From the NCBI RefSeq assembly GCF_002836745.1, contig NZ_PJAR01000042.1, forward strand, positions 124,001-188,000: a stretch of DNA of 64,000 bases, given 5' to 3'. The notes under the pieces are model-generated. The model worked only from the letters and a program-made list of their open reading frames with translations, did no database searches and was not told the DNA's origin. Of this stretch, positions 36,200 through 46,568 are shown one piece after another. The position numbers were made by a program, and so were the translations under genes. Within the stretch, counting starts at the first letter, position 1; each line of letters opens with the position of its first letter. The stretch comes from Glaciecola sp. 33A. Its GTDB lineage: Bacteria > Pseudomonadota > Gammaproteobacteria > Enterobacterales > Alteromonadaceae.

Positions 36200-37183
36200 T
36201 TATTCTCTTTTTGATAGCAAAATAACCGTGGCAACGCCGCCCAAAATACTGATAGACGCGAGCGCTATTCTAATACTCACGTCTTCGCCCAACCAAATAA
36301 CACCACCGACTGTTGCTATTACTGGAACAGTCAATTGTACTGATGCGGATGAAGCCGCTTTTAATAAGGGAATAATCGCATACCATACTGCATAGCCGAT
36401 ACCCGATGTAATGGCACCTGATGCTATAGCAAATAATATACCTTGGGTAGATATCGACATGTTGCCGAGAAAAACAAGACTGAGCAGTAAGGTAATTATT
36501 GATGCCCTAATAAAATTTTCAGCCGTCGATTGGCCTGGGTTAATGACGCGTTTTCCTAAAATAGAGTATACACCCCAAGCTATACCTGCAGCGACCATCA
36601 GCAAAGCGCCCAGTAAAGGAGGTGCACTGATACCAGGTAAAAATAAATAAACAAGGCCAACCAGTGCCATGGCAAAACCAAACCATTGACCAAAACTAAA
36701 TCGAGAGCCTTTGACTAAGGCATACGACAACATGGTAATTTGAACCGTTGCGAACAGGATCAAAGCTCCCGTACCAGCAGGTAAAGTAATATACGCAAAC
36801 GAGAATCCAGCGGCATAAACAAACAATGATAGGCCGCCCGCCCAACTGCTTTGTCTAAGTGACAATAAACGGGCTGATTTTATTAAAAATGCTTCTGGAT
36901 TAACGGATGTTTTGTTTACGCTCAACTCGGCAGGGTCTAACTTATCTGCTATATATAGCGCTGAAACGTTAGTACGGTTATCGGCAAATGCGGTTTTCTG
37001 AACCATTAACTTTGGAATGGAAACTAACAAAATAGACAACATTAACGCGCCACTTAACAGCCGTACTGATGTGAAACTAGCTGGGTCAATACTGCCTTGT
37101 TCCAGAGCTAAGCGACACAAAACTGAATTTCCGGCAAACGCTAACATGGCGACAACTGTACCTACAATTAACCGAAAATTCAT
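36200..37183 (-). CDS. EamA/DMT superfamily transporter
   Basis: A 327-residue inner-membrane protein with about ten hydrophobic helices and two EamA repeats (first from residue 5, second from about 190, with AGIAWGVYSILGKRVI). Substrate unknown; relatives export amino acids or metabolites. Between helices 2 and 3 (about 66-112) lies a hydrophilic insert of nearly 50 residues, much longer than the usual short loop. It is convergent with the methionine gamma-lyase gene. Confidence 0.88.
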   Translation of the reverse strand: MNFRLIVGTVVAMLAFAGNSVLCRLALEQGSIDPASFTSVRLLSGALMLSILLVSIPKLMVQKTAFADNRTNVSALYIADKLDPAELSVNKTSVNPEAFLIKSARLLSLRQSSWAGGLSLFVYAAGFSFAYITLPAGTGALILFATVQITMLSYALVKGSRFSFGQWFGFAMALVGLVYLFLPGISAPPLLGALLMVAAGIAWGVYSILGKRVINPGQSTAENFIRASIITLLLSLVFLGNMSISTQGILFAIASGAITSGIGYAVWYAIIPLLKAASSASVQLTVPVIATVGGVIWLGEDVSIRIALASISILGGVATVILLSKRE

Positions 37184-37277
37184 AATCTTAGCGCTTCGCC
37201 TTAAACCAGTAATCCATTAATTCAGTAATGCTGATGATGCTCAAATCTGATGCCACATAATCAGCAAAAATTAAACG

Positions 37278-39038
37278 CTAGATATAGTCAAATTGCTGAT
37301 CTTCAACGGCCATTAGATCGTCGGCTGCAGTTAATACAACAGATTTATGTATGTCTTTTCTAGGCAGCAAACGTTTCATGTAAAAATTACACGTATTGGC
37401 TTTGCCCTTAGCCACGTGCTCATTCGATGAATGCGCAGCAGCGCTAGCCATATCAAGCCATAACACACCTAGCAAAGAATAAGCACTGTAATGCAAGTAA
37501 TCAGTTGCCGCACCTGCAGTATCCTCTGCTTTTGCACCGAGTAATGCTTTCGACGTTTCATTCCATTCTTGTAATAAAGAAACCGCTTGTGCTTGTCTCA
37601 CGCTATCGGTCATGGTCGCAATACGTGACGACAACAAAGTAAAAGTGGCTTGCTGCATGTCGCCACCATCGCGGGTTAACTTGCGACCAATTAGGTCAGC
37701 CGCTTGAATACCATTGGTACCCTCATAGAGTTGGGCAATGCGCGTGTCTCTTACCAACTGCTCCATGCCCCATTCGCGCACATAACCGTGACCGCCGTAA
37801 ACCTGAATGCCAATGTTCGTCACTTCTGTGGCCATGTCGGTCATAAAGCCCTTGCAAATAGGGGTCAAAAAAGCAATCACCTTTTTTGCTTGTTCATGGC
37901 GCTCATCGCTAGTGTATTTTTCGACATCCATTTGCTGTGCATAAAGCATAGCGAGGGCTCTGCAGCCTTCTGTCAGCGCTTTTTGAGTTAGTAACATCTT
38001 TTTCACGTCTGGTTGGTGTAAGATTGCATCGGCTTTTTGATCTGGCTGTTGCACACCCTGTGGAGCTCTCGATTGCAGACGATCACGTGCGTAGGATAAA
38101 GCTCCCTGATAAGAGGCCTCTGCGGCACCTAAGCCTTGCAAACCAACTTGGAAACGAGCGTCATTCATCATAGTGAACATGCAGGCAAGTCCTTTATTTT
38201 CTTCGCCCACTAACCAACCTGTTGCGCCATCATAATTCATGACACACGTTGGACTGCCTTTAATTCCCATTTTCTTTTCGATGCTGCCCACACTGACCGC
38301 GTTTTTTTCACCAGGTTCAGCATTTTCATTCAATAAAAATTTAGGTACCAAAAATAGACTAATCCCTCTCACACCAGCAGGTGCATCGGGTAATCTAGCG
38401 AGTACTAGATGTATGATATTGGCAGTCCAATCGTGGTCTCCACCGGTGATGAAAATTTTATTCCCAGTAACTGAATAAGAACCATCGCCCTGAGGTATTG
38501 CTTTTGAATTCAATAACGCAAGATCGGTTCCAGCATGAGGTTCAGTTAGATTCATCGTGCCCGTCCATTCACCGCTAATAAGCTTGGATAAATACAGCGC
38601 TTTTAATTGCTCAGTTGCATGTTTATCTACGGCAAGTACGGCACTTTCTGTCAGCATAGTAGTTAAACGCCAGCTCAGATTTGCCGCATTGAGCATTTCA
38701 TGAACCGGAATAGCAGCAGTATAAGGAAGGTCTTGTCCATCGAAATCAGGATTACCTAACATGGCATTCCAACCGTTCGCAATATACTGGTGATAAGCCT
38801 GTGCGAATCCTGTCGGTGTTGTTACTGAGCCGTTAACTAACTTACAGCCTTCTTCATCGCCTTCACGGTTGAGGGGAGCGACAGCGTCTTCTGCAAACTT
38901 AGCTCCTTGAGCAATAATTTCGTTGATTAATTCTGAATCCATCCCCTCGGCACCAATATTTAGGTAGTGCTGGTCAATTGCTAACCAGTCGTTTAATAAA
39001 AATTGTATATCTGCAGTGGGGGCTTTAAATTGCGGCAT
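37278..39038 (-). CDS. Acyl-CoA dehydrogenase family protein
   Basis: A 586-residue FAD enzyme of the larger acyl-CoA dehydrogenase group with an extra C-terminal domain. GTMNLTEPHAGTDL and KIFITGGDHD are FAD/substrate-binding segments; GIQVYGGHGYVREWGMEQLVRD and AQLYEGTNGIQAADLIGRKL are the conserved C-terminal motifs, the latter with the candidate catalytic Glu. It introduces the 2,3 double bond in acyl-CoA during beta-oxidation. Chain-length preference is unknown; no electron-transfer flavoprotein gene is adjacent. Confidence 0.93.
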   Translation of the reverse strand: MPQFKAPTADIQFLLNDWLAIDQHYLNIGAEGMDSELINEIIAQGAKFAEDAVAPLNREGDEEGCKLVNGSVTTPTGFAQAYHQYIANGWNAMLGNPDFDGQDLPYTAAIPVHEMLNAANLSWRLTTMLTESAVLAVDKHATEQLKALYLSKLISGEWTGTMNLTEPHAGTDLALLNSKAIPQGDGSYSVTGNKIFITGGDHDWTANIIHLVLARLPDAPAGVRGISLFLVPKFLLNENAEPGEKNAVSVGSIEKKMGIKGSPTCVMNYDGATGWLVGEENKGLACMFTMMNDARFQVGLQGLGAAEASYQGALSYARDRLQSRAPQGVQQPDQKADAILHQPDVKKMLLTQKALTEGCRALAMLYAQQMDVEKYTSDERHEQAKKVIAFLTPICKGFMTDMATEVTNIGIQVYGGHGYVREWGMEQLVRDTRIAQLYEGTNGIQAADLIGRKLTRDGGDMQQATFTLLSSRIATMTDSVRQAQAVSLLQEWNETSKALLGAKAEDTAGAATDYLHYSAYSLLGVLWLDMASAAAHSSNEHVAKGKANTCNFYMKRLLPRKDIHKSVVLTAADDLMAVEDQQFDYI

Positions 39039-39182
39039 AGGAACTCCGAGGTATGCTAATGAAAATAGTTAAATAATACGATACGATAAAATACGCGAAA
39101 AATAGGGAAAAGACGACTACTTAGGTGAATTTTGTTGCGATAGTGCTGGATCTTACCGAAATTGATTATCAATCATCCTACT

Positions 39183-39692
39183 TTACTCCCCTTTCATTGC
39201 TACAAAACCATCCCTGTACATGATGAGGTTACCTGGCTGGCTCCAAACATTATATCTCGTATCAAATGGACCGATAAATTCAATTTGCTGAACATCACTA
39301 TGAGCCCAATTTGGCGGCTTAATCGGCCCATCTTCGCTAGTAAACCCAGCACTGAGTGCGCAGGAAAATAGCATTATTCCAGATTGTGTCACACCGAGTA
39401 GTTGGTCAACTTCAACATTAAATCCTGTTTGCAGCCAAGTATTTCTGTGTGCGGTGCACTGTGCCGATTCTTTTGAAATAGGATCGCCGAAAGGCAAGTC
39501 ATATTGTCCAGTTGAACGCTCCTTAATAACTAACAGTGTATCTTGCACTCTAATAATACATCCGGCTGGACCAGCATAGTCAGCATTAAATGCTTTTGCT
39601 ATGCGACAGGTGGGCGAAGGCGGGGGTTGTGTGCAACCCATTAAAACGAGCGCACATATAAATGTCAGAAGTTTCAATCCACAGTTGGTCAT
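39183..39692 (-). CDS. Lipoprotein with degenerate Nudix domain
   Basis: About 169 residues from the ATG at 39692; a frame from 39728 is longer but breaks the signal. The lipobox is LVLMGC (Cys20). The domain AGCIIRVQDTLLVIKER...YDLPFG has the Nudix fold pattern, and the box region GDPISKESAQCTAHRNTWLQTGF keeps the spacing Gx5Ex7R. The two glutamates that bind metal (the EExG part of the box) are replaced by LQTG. It is therefore probably not a pyrophosphohydrolase. An envelope-anchored, possibly ligand-binding Nudix-fold protein is an inference. Confidence 0.75.
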   Translation of the reverse strand: MTNCGLKLLTFICALVLMGCTQPPPSPTCRIAKAFNADYAGPAGCIIRVQDTLLVIKERSTGQYDLPFGDPISKESAQCTAHRNTWLQTGFNVEVDQLLGVTQSGIMLFSCALSAGFTSEDGPIKPPNWAHSDVQQIEFIGPFDTRYNVWSQPGNLIMYRDGFVAMKGE

Positions 39693-39862
39693 TTTCAGTA
39701 TATATAAGCAACGTATAAACGTAGACACTAATGTGCAATCACGTGAGAATCAAGCGATTATATAAAGTAAGTGTAAGATTTCGTGTCTATGACTATATGC
39801 ATAGAGCAATAGAACTTATACTAGCGTTGAAGAAATTTTCTTGAAATTCAATAGGAATAGTA

Positions 39863-40939
39863 ATGACTAAGTTTGTTAAGTTTTCACCACTGTTAATTGG
39901 CGTCACGGCACTTGTCGGTTTCGTCATTTATCTTAATTTGCCAGCGCAAAATATAGCAGTGCCCCAGCGCGGTAATGGTGAAACGGCGGTCGTTAGCGCC
40001 AAAGTTGAAACTCAGGCATTCCCTATTATTGTGGAAGCGTTAGGCACCGCAGTGGCGAATGAATCAGTTAACTTAACAGCACAACAGGCAGAAACGGTAA
40101 AGTCAGTATTGTTCGAAGATGGTGACATTGTAAGCAAAGGGCAGTTGCTTATCGAATTGAGCGATAGAGAAGAAAAGGCCCGTGTGAACGAATTGGCAAT
40201 TAATATTGCGGAAGCAAAACGCCAATTGAGCCGAATTAAAGGTCTAGCAAAACAGAGCGCGGCCTCAGAACAGTTATTGGATGAACAAAGAGCTCGTGTT
40301 GATGCACTTGAAGCCCAAAAAGACGTAGTGGATGCACAGTTATCAGAATTGCAGGTGCGTGCGCCATTTGCTGGTCGCTTAGGGATCCGCCAAGTGAGTA
40401 TTGGCAGTTTAGTGCGCCCCGGTGATGTTATTTCAACGCTAGATGACTTGAGTATCTTAAAGGTAGATTTTAGTATTTCTGAGTTACATTTTGCTAGTGT
40501 GGCAAACGGTCAAAGTATCGTTGCTACTTCAATAGCGTATCCGGGAGAAAGCTTTACCGGTCTCATTACCAGTATTGATTCACGTATAGATCCCGTTACT
40601 CGGGCTATCCAAATTAGAGCGCAAATACCCAATGGTGATTTGAAATTACGCCCCGGTATGTTGTTGCAAATTAACCTTGAAAAACGTGTTATTGATGCAC
40701 TTGTTATTCCAGAGGGGGCTTTAGTACCAGAAGGCGAGTCACAGTTTGTGTTTGTTATTGACGACGAAGGTAAAGCGCGTAAAACCAAAGTCGTTATTGG
40801 TCAAAGAAAGCCGGGTTGGGTCCAAATTCTCGATGGAATTGACGCCGGTCAAGAAGTGATCGTTGAAGGGACATTAAAACTGCGTGATGGCAGCGGAGTG
40901 AAAGTTATTTCACCGGCTTCTGTTGCCTTTAAAAACTAG
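39863..40939 (+). CDS. RND efflux periplasmic adaptor (membrane fusion protein)
   Basis: A 358-residue HlyD/AcrA-type adaptor. An N-terminal membrane segment (about 8-26) is followed by a biotinyl-lipoyl half motif (VNLTAQQAETVKSVLFEDGDIVSKGQLL), a helical hairpin (about 100-155), the second lipoyl half (APFAGRLGIRQVSIGSLVRPGD) and beta-barrel and membrane-proximal domains. It links the RND pump 8 bp downstream to an outer-membrane channel not encoded here. No regulator is adjacent. Confidence 0.93.
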   Translation: MTKFVKFSPLLIGVTALVGFVIYLNLPAQNIAVPQRGNGETAVVSAKVETQAFPIIVEALGTAVANESVNLTAQQAETVKSVLFEDGDIVSKGQLLIELSDREEKARVNELAINIAEAKRQLSRIKGLAKQSAASEQLLDEQRARVDALEAQKDVVDAQLSELQVRAPFAGRLGIRQVSIGSLVRPGDVISTLDDLSILKVDFSISELHFASVANGQSIVATSIAYPGESFTGLITSIDSRIDPVTRAIQIRAQIPNGDLKLRPGMLLQINLEKRVIDALVIPEGALVPEGESQFVFVIDDEGKARKTKVVIGQRKPGWVQILDGIDAGQEVIVEGTLKLRDGSGVKVISPASVAFKN

Positions 40940-40947
40940 GAGGCTAT

Positions 40948-43900
40948 ATGTTGTTATCTGATGTCTCTGTTAAACGTCCTGTTTTTGCATCTGTTGTGAA
41001 TCTTATATTGTTGGTATTTGGCATTGTCGCAATTAGTTTCCTCTCGCTGCGTGAATATCCTGATATTGACCCGCCAATCGTATCGGTAAATACGAGCTAT
41101 CCAGGCGCTTCCGCTGAAATAGTGGAAACTCGAATTACACAGCTTTTAGAAGATCGAATTAGCGGTATCGAAGGAATGAAAAACATGACTTCTTCTAGCC
41201 GCAATGGTCGCTCTAGTATCACCATTGAGTTCAACTTAAGTCGCGACATTGATGCAGCGTCTAACGACGTTCGAGAAAGAGTCTCACGTGCGCTGGCCAA
41301 CTTACCTGATCAAGCATTACCGCCAGAAGTATCTAAATCAAACAGTGATGAAGACGTAATTGTTTGGTACAACTTGCGTAGTACTAACTTAAATACAATG
41401 GAACTAACCGACTACGCTGACAGGTTTATTGTTGACCGTTTGTCCACCGCTGATGGCGTCGCGCGTGTTCAGATTGGAGGCGGAAGAACGTATGCGATGA
41501 AGGTGTCGGTTGACCGCAGTGCGATGGCCGCTCGTGGTATTACCGTCGGTGATATTGAACGCGTTATACGCTCTGAAAACGTCGAGCTTCCGGCTGGGCG
41601 CGTTGAATCAAATGAACGTGACTTTGATGTGCGAGTAGCTAGGTCATTTTTAACCCCGATTGATTTTGCTAATTTAACCATTAAGGCAGGTTCTGATGGG
41701 TTTTTAATTCGCCTCTCAGAAGTCGCAACGGTTGAGTTGGCAGCGGAAGATGATGAAACGGATTTCCGTGGTGACGGCGTTAATATGATTGGTATGGGTA
41801 TCGTAAAACAATCGAAGGCTAATACCTTAGATGTTGCTAAAGCAGCGAAAGCCGCAATCAAACGTATCGCAGAAACATTGCCTAGTAATATCTATTTTGT
41901 TGAAAGCTATGATTCGTCATTGTTTATTGAAGAATCTATAAACGAAGTTTATAACACCTTAGCTATCGCTATGTTTATGGTGATCGTCGTTATCTATTTA
42001 TTTTTAGGAAATATCCGCGCAACCTTAATACCTGCCATAACCGTTCCTGTCTCCCTAGTCGCAGCATTCATTGTCATGTATATACTCGGCTATTCTATTA
42101 ACTTGTTGACGCTATTAGCGCTCGTCCTAGCCATCGGTTTAGTTGTAGATGATTCTATTGTGGTACTTGAAAATATTTATCGTCGAATAGAAATGGGCGA
42201 GCCACCAATACTCGCTGCCTACAGAGGTGCCAGAGAGGTTGGTTTTGCCGTCATTGCGACTACGTTAGTGCTTGTATCGGTATTTTTACCGTTAGTCTTT
42301 TTGGAAGGAAATATAGGTAGACTATTTACTGAATTCGCTATAGCAATTGCAGCCGCAGTGGTTTTCTCTAGCTTTACAGCATTGACTTTGTCGCCAATGC
42401 TAGCGTCGAAGTTATTAAAGAAAAGAGAGCGTAGCTCTGGGTTTGGAAAGTGGATTGATGTGAGCTTTAAGAAGTTAGAGCTAAAATACTACAACACGTT
42501 AACCACAACCATTAAACAACCTATTATGATACTGTTGATGGTTGTTGTTAGCATTGTGCTTCTGGTGCAATTACAAAGTAAAATTCCAGAAGAATTTGTA
42601 CCCAGAGAAGATCGTGGAAACTTCTTTATATTGATGCAGGCACAAGAGGGTGCCAGCTATGAGAGCAATGCACGTAATCTGAAAGTTATTGAAGAAATTT
42701 TACTGCCCTATAAAGAATCAGGCGAAGCTAAACGTATATTGGTAAGAACACCCGGTTTTGGTGGTACAGCCGGCATTGCTATCGTTGGTGCGGCTGATTG
42801 GAAAAACCGAGAACGTTCAACATTTGATTTAATGAATGAAATTAGTGGCAAACTCTCTCAAATCCCTGACGTTAGGGCGTTTGCGGTTATGCGTTCAGCG
42901 CTTGGTGGCAGGGGGTTAGGTCGACCTGTGCAATTTGTTTTGCAGGGCAATACGTATGAAGAACTAGTCGAGTGGCGTGATATTGTCATGGCTAAAGCGG
43001 CTGAAAACACCAAGTTATTGCGTATAGATTCAGACTACAAAGAAACATCACCACAATTATTAGTTAACATTGATAGAGATAGAGCCGCCGACTTAGGTGT
43101 GTCTATTTCCGAGATCGGACGTACATTAGAAACGATGCTCGGCCAAAGGCGTGTATCAACATATTTAGACCGTGGTCAAGAGTATGATGTTATTTTAGAA
43201 GGTAACGAGGCCGACTATCGAAGTCCAAGCAGTATAGATAACATTTATGTGCGTTCGGATAGAACGGGGCAGTTGATACCAATGGACAATCTCCTGGATA
43301 TTTCAGAACGAGCCACGTCTAACACACTGAATCGTTATAACCGCATGCGTGCGATCACCATTAGTGCTAACTTAGCCGATGATTATACCGTAGGTGAAGC
43401 ATTAGCATTTCTTGAGAATACAGTGGCAACTGAATTACCCAGCGGGGTTTCAATAGGCTACAAAGGTGAATCTGAACTTTATCAAGAATCTGGCTCATCT
43501 TTCATTTTTATATTTGCATTGGCTTTAGCGGTCACGTACTTGGTTTTAGCTGCTCAGTTTGAAAGCTGGATCCATCCCTTCGTCATTATGTTGACAGTGC
43601 CATTAGCTTTAGTAGGGGCCTATGTTGGCCTTTATTTAGCTGGCATGTCGATCAATATATATAGTCAAATTGGATTAGTAATGCTCATAGGGCTCGCGGC
43701 TAAAAACGGAATACTTATTGTGGAGTTTACGAACCAGTTGAGGGATGCTGGGGTCGAATTTGAAGAAGCATTGAAGAAAGCTTCAATGTTGCGGCTACGT
43801 CCGATTGTAATGACTGGCTTTACGACCGTGTTCAGTGCGCTCCCTTTAGTTTTAGCTACAGGACCAGGATATGAATCACGAGCAGTTATCGGAATGGTTA

Positions 43901-44085
43901 TTTTTGCTGGTGTTCTGTTCTCGGCCTTTATGACATTGTTTATTGTTCCTACTGCGTATGCATATCTAGCAAGGGGAACCGGCTCCCCTGAGAACCGCGC
44001 CAGAAGACTTAAACAACTTGAAGCTGAAGTTCCTTACAAGAAAGGGGAAGATGAGCTTGAGGGCGAAGTGGGTGTGTCTAAGTAG
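40948..44085 (+). CDS. RND multidrug efflux permease (HAE1 type)
   Basis: A 1045-residue trimeric inner-membrane pump with 12 predicted helices and two large periplasmic loops. The proton relay Asp pair is in LAIGLVVDDSIVVLENIYRR, and GLAAKNGILIVEF marks the pseudo-symmetric second half. It belongs to the MexB/AcrB superfamily, closer to the AcrB/MdtB-like two-component type; substrates cannot be told. GGAGG precedes the ATG. A repeat core at 43095-43103 encodes GVS in DLGVSISEIG, and a near-core encodes the C-terminal GVSK. Confidence 0.94.
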   Translation: MLLSDVSVKRPVFASVVNLILLVFGIVAISFLSLREYPDIDPPIVSVNTSYPGASAEIVETRITQLLEDRISGIEGMKNMTSSSRNGRSSITIEFNLSRDIDAASNDVRERVSRALANLPDQALPPEVSKSNSDEDVIVWYNLRSTNLNTMELTDYADRFIVDRLSTADGVARVQIGGGRTYAMKVSVDRSAMAARGITVGDIERVIRSENVELPAGRVESNERDFDVRVARSFLTPIDFANLTIKAGSDGFLIRLSEVATVELAAEDDETDFRGDGVNMIGMGIVKQSKANTLDVAKAAKAAIKRIAETLPSNIYFVESYDSSLFIEESINEVYNTLAIAMFMVIVVIYLFLGNIRATLIPAITVPVSLVAAFIVMYILGYSINLLTLLALVLAIGLVVDDSIVVLENIYRRIEMGEPPILAAYRGAREVGFAVIATTLVLVSVFLPLVFLEGNIGRLFTEFAIAIAAAVVFSSFTALTLSPMLASKLLKKRERSSGFGKWIDVSFKKLELKYYNTLTTTIKQPIMILLMVVVSIVLLVQLQSKIPEEFVPREDRGNFFILMQAQEGASYESNARNLKVIEEILLPYKESGEAKRILVRTPGFGGTAGIAIVGAADWKNRERSTFDLMNEISGKLSQIPDVRAFAVMRSALGGRGLGRPVQFVLQGNTYEELVEWRDIVMAKAAENTKLLRIDSDYKETSPQLLVNIDRDRAADLGVSISEIGRTLETMLGQRRVSTYLDRGQEYDVILEGNEADYRSPSSIDNIYVRSDRTGQLIPMDNLLDISERATSNTLNRYNRMRAITISANLADDYTVGEALAFLENTVATELPSGVSIGYKGESELYQESGSSFIFIFALALAVTYLVLAAQFESWIHPFVIMLTVPLALVGAYVGLYLAGMSINIYSQIGLVMLIGLAAKNGILIVEFTNQLRDAGVEFEEALKKASMLRLRPIVMTGFTTVFSALPLVLATGPGYESRAVIGMVIFAGVLFSAFMTLFIVPTAYAYLARGTGSPENRARRLKQLEAEVPYKKGEDELEGEVGVSK

Positions 44086-44227
44086 ATGGCAATTGAATTG
44101 TTTGGGCCCGCTATTAACTCGTGTTGTTCAGCATCAAATAGAATTATTGAAAGAAGGTGTGCTGTTATGGCCTATCTTTTTTTATGTTCTGCGAATTCGA
44201 AAATGTTGAAATAAGATGTTTACATTA

Positions 44228-44266
44228 GACACACCTATTAAGTGAAAGTCACCAAACAGGTGTGTC
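44228..44266. repeat. AGGTGTGTC hairpin pair
   Basis: GACACACCT (44228-44236) and AGGTGTGTC (44258-44266) face each other with a 21-nt loop. Leftwards (minus-strand reading) the tail is TCTAATGTAAACA then TCTTATTTCAACA, two 13-bp units with 10 matches. It lies between the ends of the convergent RND permease and rpoD genes and could end transcription of the pump operon. Confidence 0.75.
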
Positions 44267-44311
44267 CAGTTTTAGGTTAAATGGGTGTTTTTTGATCTTA
44301 CAAAGGACATA

Positions 44312-44340
44312 AAAAAAGTCCTAATTTAACTTAGGACTTT
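44312..44340 (-). terminator. Rho-independent terminator of rpoD
   Basis: A perfect 10-bp stem AAAGTCCTAA / TTAGGACTTT with a 6-nt loop, followed on the minus strand by a T-run. It is positioned 30 bp after the rpoD stop. Confidence 0.92.
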
Positions 44341-44369
44341 GATTTTTATGCTCATCTAGCAAATGCTTA

Positions 44370-46196
44370 CTATTCGTCTAAGAAACTTCTTAGTTGCTCA
44401 GAACGGCTGGGGTGACGCAGTTTACGTAACGCCTTAGCTTCAATTTGTCTGATACGTTCGCGAGTAACATCGAACTGCTTACCCACTTCTTCCAAAGTGT
44501 GATCAGTGTTCATATCAATACCAAATCGCATTCTTAGTACTTTAGCTTCGCGTGCCGTTAAGCCAGCCAATACTTCTTGCGTGGCATTCTTCAAACTACC
44601 ACCAGTGGCAGAATCAAGAGGCTGTATAATAGTGCTGTCCTCAATGAAATCGCCTAAGTGCGAATCTTCATCATCACCAATAGGTGTTTCCATGGAGATA
44701 GGCTCTTTTGCAATCTTAAGTACCTTGCGGACTTTATCTTCTGGCATCAACATGCGTTCTGACAATTCTTCAGGTGTTGGCTCTCTACCCATTTCTTGCA
44801 GCATTTGACGTGAAATACGATTTAATTTATTAATCGTTTCAATCATGTGCACTGGGATCCTGATCGTTCTTGCTTGGTCAGCAATTGAGCGCGTAATTGC
44901 TTGTCGTATCCACCAAGTTGCATAAGTTGAAAACTTATAACCGCGACGGTATTCAAACTTATCAACCGCCTTCATTAAGCCAATATTACCTTCTTGAATG
45001 AGGTCCAGAAATTGTAAACCACGATTCGTGTATTTTTTCGCAATTGAGATAACCAAACGTAAGTTTGCTTCTACCATCTCTTTCTTCGCACGACGTGCTT
45101 TCGCTTCGCCAATCGACATTCTGCGATTAATATCTTTAATGTCTGGAATAATTAGACCAGTTTCAGCTTCAACAGCATTCATTTTACTCACACTACGTTC
45201 AATTTCTTCCTTGAACTCAAGAAGCTTTTCAACGTATGGTGCTTTGCCTTCTAATGCTTTGTAAAGCCAATCTGTACTGGTTTCATTACCTGCAAAGGCT
45301 TTTATAAAGTCCTTTTTCGGCATTTTTGCATTCATAACACAATATTTCATAATCAATCGTTCTTGAATACGAACTCTGTCCATCATGCCGCGCATGTTTT
45401 TAACCATGCGATCGAATTGCTTAGGTATTAAACGAAACTCTTTAAATACTTCACTAAGCTCATGTATTTCCTTACGTGATGCTTTGTGCGAGCGTCCTTT
45501 TAACGCAATTACACTCATTACTTTAGTGTATTGCTTACGCAATGCAGTAAACTTTTCACGTGCTAGTTCAGGGTCAACACCAGTGTCTTCCTCTTCCTCT
45601 TCCTCGTCGTCTGAATCGTCGTCTTCATCATCAAGTTCTTTTTGAGATAATTCAGATCCAATATGCGTCGCAGTAGGCGCTACATCTTGCTCGTTAGGGT
45701 CAACAAAACCAATAATAATATCGCTGATGCGAATTTCTTCAGCTTCGAATAAATCCCACTGGTCAAGCAGATAAGTAATCGCTTCTGGGTATTCTGCGAC
45801 TGAGCATTGAACTTGATTAATACCATCTTCAATGCGTTTAGCGATTTCAATTTCGCCCTCGCGTGTTAGTAATTCGACCGTGCCCATTTCGCGCATGTAC
45901 ATGCGAACAGGATCAGTCGTGCGGCCGATTTCGCTTTCAACTGTGGCTAGCGCTTGAGCAGCTGCCTCAGCAACATCTTCGTCGGCAGTTGATTCTTGCA
46001 TAAGTAACTCATCAGCGTCTGGCGCTGATTCGGAAACCTTGATCCCCATATCGTTGATCATGCGAATAATATCTTCAATTTGATCAGAGTCGACAATGTT
46101 TTGAGGAAGGTGGTCGTTTACTTCGGCAAAGGTTAAGTAACCTTGGTCTTTGCCTTTTGCAATCAGGAGTTTTATCTGGGACTGCTTGCTTTGCAC
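44370..46196 (-). CDS. rpoD: RNA polymerase primary sigma factor RpoD (sigma-70)
   Basis: A 608-residue sigma-70. Region 1.1 lies at the N-terminus ([26 protein letters not shown]), region 1.2 at [21 protein letters not shown], and an acidic stretch (about residues 190-205) lies in the non-conserved region. Region 2 includes [20 protein letters not shown], and region 4.2 is [20 protein letters not shown]. It directs most growth-phase transcription. It is the last gene of the rpsU-yqeY-dnaG-rpoD cluster and ends at a strong terminator. Confidence 0.98.
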   Translation of the reverse strand: MQSKQSQIKLLIAKGKDQGYLTFAEVNDHLPQNIVDSDQIEDIIRMINDMGIKVSESAPDADELLMQESTADEDVAEAAAQALATVESEIGRTTDPVRMYMREMGTVELLTREGEIEIAKRIEDGINQVQCSVAEYPEAITYLLDQWDLFEAEEIRISDIIIGFVDPNEQDVAPTATHIGSELSQKELDDEDDDSDDEEEEEEDTGVDPELAREKFTALRKQYTKVMSVIALKGRSHKASRKEIHELSEVFKEFRLIPKQFDRMVKNMRGMMDRVRIQERLIMKYCVMNAKMPKKDFIKAFAGNETSTDWLYKALEGKAPYVEKLLEFKEEIERSVSKMNAVEAETGLIIPDIKDINRRMSIGEAKARRAKKEMVEANLRLVISIAKKYTNRGLQFLDLIQEGNIGLMKAVDKFEYRRGYKFSTYATWWIRQAITRSIADQARTIRIPVHMIETINKLNRISRQMLQEMGREPTPEELSERMLMPEDKVRKVLKIAKEPISMETPIGDDEDSHLGDFIEDSTIIQPLDSATGGSLKNATQEVLAGLTAREAKVLRMRFGIDMNTDHTLEEVGKQFDVTRERIRQIEAKALRKLRHPSRSEQLRSFLDE

Positions 46197-46568
46197 AATA
46201 TACCTTACACTTAATTAGGAGTTGTTAAACGCGAATAAGCTACCTTATAAAAACTAGCGTATTTTCAACCCGTTAAACGATACCAAGGAAATAAACCCTC
46301 AGCTTGCTTTATCGTAGCGTTTGCGAATTCGACAGTCTAACACGAAACGACTACTTTTGACTACATCTTGTTGTCTACTTGCTTCACTTAATATGGGTTC
46401 AAATTGGTTCTTTTCAAGTGCGTGCTTGATTATATTTTGGAACGTAAAAAGCTTCAAACCCACTAATTTCAGATATATTATTTATGCACTTGTTTACTAT
46501 ATCGGCTATTTCAAACAAAACAGGCTGACTATTTATAGTGGACTAAAAATAGCCTCACATTGGCACTA
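46197..46568. other. Gene-free gap between dnaG and rpoD
   Basis: 372 bp, AT-rich, between the end of dnaG and the start of rpoD, both on the minus strand. In other gammaproteobacteria internal rpoD promoters lie near here. I see TTGAAA with a TATAAGG-like element at imperfect spacing around 46240-46275, which is too weak to call. No repeat core and no convincing ORF were found. Confidence 0.5.
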
